Of a stretch of DNA of 64,000 bases, positions 61,164-64,000 are shown piece by piece. Source of the stretch: Pseudomonas sp. QTF5 (lineage in GTDB: Bacteria; Pseudomonadota; Gammaproteobacteria; Pseudomonadales; Pseudomonadaceae). A model generated the notes under the pieces. The model was not told the origin of the DNA. It did not search any database and worked only from the letters and a program-made list of their open reading frames with translations. A program made the translations under genes and the position numbers. The first letter of the stretch is position 1. Each line of letters opens with the position of its first letter. Location of the stretch: positions 228,791-292,790 of the forward strand of contig NZ_AZRW02000001.1 in assembly GCF_000512695.2 (NCBI RefSeq), given 5' to 3'.

Positions 61164-62405
61164 ATGACCGCTTCATCCCCTTCTCTTTTACAACGCCTGA
61201 AACGCAGCAGCCTGGTCACGCAAATCATCATCGGCCTGATCGCCGGGATTGCCTTGGCGCTGTTCGCGCCTGAGCTGGCCAAGTCCACCGCCTTCATTGG
61301 CAAAGTGTTCGTATCGGCGCTCAAGGCTGTCGCGCCGATTCTGGTGTTCGTGCTGGTCATGGCCTCGATTGCCAACCACAAGCATGGCCAGGAAACCCAT
61401 ATCCGGCCGATTCTGTTTCTGTACCTGCTGGGCACCTTCGCGGCAGCCGTGGTGGCGGTGGTTGCCAGTACGCTCTTTCCGTCGAGTCTGGTGCTGGCCA
61501 CCCAGGATGTTGCGGTGACGGCACCGGGCGGCATCAGCGAAGTGCTGCAAAGCCTGGCACTGAGCGTGGTCGATAACCCGGTCAGTGCGCTGATGAATGC
61601 CAACTTCATCGGCATCCTGGCGTGGGCGATTGGCATGGGGGTTGCCATTCGCCATGCCGGCGAGACGACGCGCGAGGTGCTGGGCGATCTGTCCAATGGC
61701 GTGACCTTGATCGTGCGCCTGGTGATTCGCTTTGCGCCGCTGGGGATCTTCGGCCTGGTAGCCTCGACCCTTGCCACTTCCGGTTTCGGTGCCTTGATCG
61801 GTTACATGCACCTGCTGGCCGTGTTGCTGGGCTGCATGCTGTTCGTGGCGCTGGTGATGAACCCGGCCATTGTGTTCTGGAAGTTGCGTCGCAACCCGTA
61901 TCCGCTGGTATTCACCTGCCTGCGCGAGAGCGGCATTACCGCCTTCTTCACCCGCAGTTCGGCGGCGAACATTCCGGTCAACCTGGAGTTGAGCAAGCGT
62001 CTGGGCCTGCACGAAGATACCTATTCGGTGTCGATCCCGCTCGGTGCCACCATCAACATGGCCGGCGCCGCGATCACCATCACCGTACTGACCCTGGCCG
62101 CCGTGCACACCCTGGGCATCGCCGTGGATATTCCGACGGCCATCCTGCTCAGCATCGTCGCGGCGATCTGTGCCTGTGGCGCCTCGGGCGTGGCCGGCGG
62201 TTCGTTGCTGCTGATTCCACTGGCGTGCAGCTTGTTTGGCATCCCGAGCGAAATCGCCATGCAGGTGGTGGCGGTCGGCTTCATCATCGGTGTATTGCAG
62301 GACTCGGCGGAAACCGCGCTGAACTCCTCCACCGACGTGCTGTTCACCGCAGCTGCGTGCCAGGGTGAGGAACAGAAAGCCCGGGAAGCCCAGCGTCTGG
62401 CGTAA
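61164..62405 (+). CDS. sstT: Serine/threonine:Na+ symporter SstT
   Basis: A 413-residue glutamate/aspartate-transporter-fold protein started at 61164 ([20 protein letters not shown]). Eight membrane segments and two re-entrant loops with [20 protein letters not shown] and [20 protein letters not shown], and the end [20 protein letters not shown], are typical of SstT. It imports Ser and Thr with sodium. Confidence 0.95.
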   Translation: MTASSPSLLQRLKRSSLVTQIIIGLIAGIALALFAPELAKSTAFIGKVFVSALKAVAPILVFVLVMASIANHKHGQETHIRPILFLYLLGTFAAAVVAVVASTLFPSSLVLATQDVAVTAPGGISEVLQSLALSVVDNPVSALMNANFIGILAWAIGMGVAIRHAGETTREVLGDLSNGVTLIVRLVIRFAPLGIFGLVASTLATSGFGALIGYMHLLAVLLGCMLFVALVMNPAIVFWKLRRNPYPLVFTCLRESGITAFFTRSSAANIPVNLELSKRLGLHEDTYSVSIPLGATINMAGAAITITVLTLAAVHTLGIAVDIPTAILLSIVAAICACGASGVAGGSLLLIPLACSLFGIPSEIAMQVVAVGFIIGVLQDSAETALNSSTDVLFTAAACQGEEQKAREAQRLA

Positions 62406-62440
62406 CAACGCACCTGTAGGATCCAGGCGGGCGCGGAACC

Positions 62441-62530
62441 TGTGGGAGCGGGCTTGCTCGCGAAGACGGAGTGTCAGTCGACATCATCGTTGCCTGATAC
62501 ACCGCCTTCGCGAGCAAGCCCGCTCCCACA
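62441..62530. repeat. Pseudomonas REP doublet (REPIN), second copy
   Basis: TGTGGGAGCGGGCTTGCTCG and its inverted partner GAGCAAGCCCGCTCCCACA are again 90 bp end to end. A further REP-like piece, GGCAAGCCTGGCTCCTACAG, follows at 62538. Confidence 0.92.
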
Positions 62531-62570
62531 TTTCGCCGGCAAGCCTGGCTCCTACAGAAGGTGAGATGAA

Positions 62571-62606
62571 AAAAGCCCGCCAAGGCTTACACCTTGGCGG
62601 GCTTTT
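62571..62606. terminator. Bidirectional terminator between sstT and DUF1993
   Basis: AAAAGCCCGCCAAGG and CCTTGGCGGGCTTTT form a 15-bp stem with T runs on both strands. Confidence 0.9.
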
Positions 62607-62621
62607 TTGTACCTGGGTGGT

Positions 62622-63131
62622 TTAGAACGCGCCCATGTAATCGCGCTTGCCCACTTCCACGCCGTTGTGACGCAGCAGTGCGTAAGCGGTGGTGATGTGG
62701 AAGAAGAACTGCGGCAGACCGTAGCTCAGCAGGTAAGCCTGGCCAGTGAAGCGCTTCTCTTTAGGGGTGCCTGGACGGGTAACGATCTCGATGCCTTCCT
62801 TGCCGTCGATCTGCTCGGGTTTGATCTCGCCGATGAAGGCCAGGACCTTGGCGATCAGCGCTTGCAGCTCAGCGAAGGTGGTTTCGGTGTCGTCGTATTT
62901 CGGCAGTTCGACTTCAGCCAGACGCGCCGAAACGCCTTTGGCAAAATCAACGGCGATCTGCACCTGACGCACCAGCGGGAACATATCCGGGTACAGACGG
63001 GCTTGCAGGAATGCGTTCGGATCGATGTTTTTCGCCGTGGCGTGGGCTTCGGCCTTGCTCAGGTTGTTGCTCAGGGCATTGAGCATTTGCTGGAAAACCG
63101 GAACGGAAGCGGCGTACAGGGAAATAGTCAT
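62622..63131 (-). CDS. DUF1993 family protein (host copy)
   Basis: A 169-residue protein starting MTISLYAASVPVFQQMLNAL. The family pattern runs through MFPLVRQVQIAVDFAKGVSA and ends PQFFFHITTAYALLRHNGVE VGKRDY. It has a DinB-like helical form; its reaction is unknown. A paralogue lies in the prophage at 46232-46750. This copy is ordinary for Pseudomonas. Confidence 0.9.
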   Translation of the reverse strand: MTISLYAASVPVFQQMLNALSNNLSKAEAHATAKNIDPNAFLQARLYPDMFPLVRQVQIAVDFAKGVSARLAEVELPKYDDTETTFAELQALIAKVLAFIGEIKPEQIDGKEGIEIVTRPGTPKEKRFTGQAYLLSYGLPQFFFHITTAYALLRHNGVEVGKRDYMGAF

Positions 63132-63271
63132 GATGGTCTCGTGTGGTGACAGGAGTAAAAACGTGGAGCGATTATAGCCATGCCCGACCGCCCTGCGGCT
63201 TGTCTTTTATCCTGCAAGGATTAGGCTAGGCGGCTTCGACTGCATGCTTCGACTGCATAGGGAAAAGCGCG

Positions 63272-63919
63272 ATGAGCACTGAGCAAGAAACGACCTCCGA
63301 CGAACCGCGGCTCAACAGCACGGAAATTCGCATTCTGGGCTCGTTGATCGAGAAACAGGCCACCAGCCCGGAAACCTATCCGCTGACGCTCAATGCGCTG
63401 GTGATTGCCTGCAATCAGAAAACCAGCCGTGAACCGGTGATGAATCTCAGCCAAGGCCAGGTCGGCCAGAGCCTGCGCGTTCTGGAAGGTCGCGGCTTCA
63501 CCCGACTGGTGATGGGCAGCCGCGCCGACCGCTGGGAGCATCGGGTCGACAAGGCGCTGGAACTGGTGCCGGCGCAGGTGATTCTGACGGGGCTGTTGTT
63601 CCTGCGCGGCCCGCAGACAGTCAACGAACTGCTGACCCGCAGCGGCCGCATGCATGACTTCGAAGATGCCGAGCAAGTGGTGCATCAGCTGGAGCGCTTG
63701 ATCGCCAGAGGTCTGGCGCTGTTGATTCCGCGCCAGGCCGGCCAGCGCGAAGATCGCTACATGCATGCGCTGGGCGATCCGGCGGACATCGAAGCGATCC
63801 TGGCGGCTCGGCAGAATCCGGTGGAACGTGGCGCCAGTGGCGGTGTGTCGGTTGAGCGGATCGAAGAGCTTGAAGCGCGGATTGCGGCGCTGGAAGAGCG
63901 CTTGGCACGCCTTGAATAG
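63272..63919 (+). CDS. yceH: YceH family protein (DUF480/UPF0502)
   Basis: A 215-residue protein starting [20 protein letters not shown]. The stretch [20 protein letters not shown] and [20 protein letters not shown] is the YceH hallmark; two winged helices are expected. A C-terminal coiled coil ([20 protein letters not shown]) closes it. Its function is not known. Confidence 0.93.
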   Translation: MSTEQETTSDEPRLNSTEIRILGSLIEKQATSPETYPLTLNALVIACNQKTSREPVMNLSQGQVGQSLRVLEGRGFTRLVMGSRADRWEHRVDKALELVPAQVILTGLLFLRGPQTVNELLTRSGRMHDFEDAEQVVHQLERLIARGLALLIPRQAGQREDRYMHALGDPADIEAILAARQNPVERGASGGVSVERIEELEARIAALEERLARLE

Positions 63920-64000
63920 ACCGGTCGCTACATTCTGAATAATGAAATGGCTACCCCCGCCGCCCTCTGCGATCGCCCACTAAGCTTTCGCAGGGGGCTC

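Noticed and set aside
1..64000. CRISPR array
   Set aside because: No regularly spaced 25-40 bp repeats with unique spacers were seen; the repeated elements are REP doublets and short phage palindromes.

Overview
The window is chromosomal DNA of a Pseudomonas, most likely from the P. fluorescens group. The evidence is gene content and order (ppiD, tRNA-Asp, hupB, lon, clpX, clpP, tig, a tRNA Arg/His/Leu/His cluster, folD), the Pseudomonas-type REP doublets (90 bp inverted pairs at 57433-57522 and 62441-62530), and host proteins such as PbpG, NhaR, SstT and YceH in typical Pseudomonas form. The species is not decided by the sequence alone.

Layout. (1) 1-7162, minus strand: the protein-quality-control block ppiD(partial)-tRNA-Asp-hupB-lon-clpX-clpP-tig. 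(2) 7213-10067: a group II intron carrying a reverse transcriptase/maturase with an HNH domain. It sits about 50 bp upstream of the tig start codon, in tig orientation. (3) 10404-10881: four tRNA genes, with tRNA-His duplicated together with its terminator hairpin. (4) folD on the plus strand. (5) 12170-54682: a prophage of about 42.5 kb bounded by an 11 bp repeat (CATACTCCTAA). (6) 54749-63919: ordinary host genes: pbpG, small proline-rich acidic proteins, a C39-like lipoprotein, TerC, a small lipoprotein, nhaR, an MFS exporter, sstT, a DUF1993 gene and yceH.

The prophage is a mosaic: a lambda-like head and early region with a P2-like contractile tail. The minus strand carries, in transcription order: cro-like, CII-like, Rha/KilAC antirepressor, lambda O-like and P-like replication genes, an internal second tyrosine recombinase, a Q-like antiterminator, tandem terminators, holin, terminase small and large, gpW-like connector, portal, a ClpP-protease/major-capsid fusion, decoration protein, head-tail joining protein, baseplate V/W/J/I, a 950-kb-region set of tail fibre and carbohydrate-enzyme-like proteins (a 944-residue protein at 22573-25407 and a fibre at 20941-22518), sheath, tube, E/E', tape measure, U, X, D, GH19 endolysin and Rz/Rz1. 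The plus strand carries the CI repressor, a run of small accessory genes (including a YejK/NdpA homologue, an ASCH-type protein and zinc-ribbon proteins), an excisionase-like gene and the attachment integrase. Minus-strand genes inserted among these (DUF1993 paralogue, two exported proteins, others) look like morons. Presence of terminase, portal and capsid argues for a whole phage, not a pyocin. The only clear lesion I see is a one-base frameshift in Rz.

The most unusual points are: a 12-14 bp palindrome (GTTACGCGTAAC) that recurs along the late operon; many terminator-like hairpins between late genes just downstream of a Q-like gene; a second integrase inside the lytic operon; a canonical EF-hand loop in the endolysin; a large uncharacterised enzyme-like tail protein; and stem-loops placed directly before the ribosome-binding sites of several accessory genes. 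I found no CRISPR array and no clearly recognisable new defence system; the small zinc-ribbon/membrane-protein pair after CI is the best candidate for an undescribed lysogenic function.
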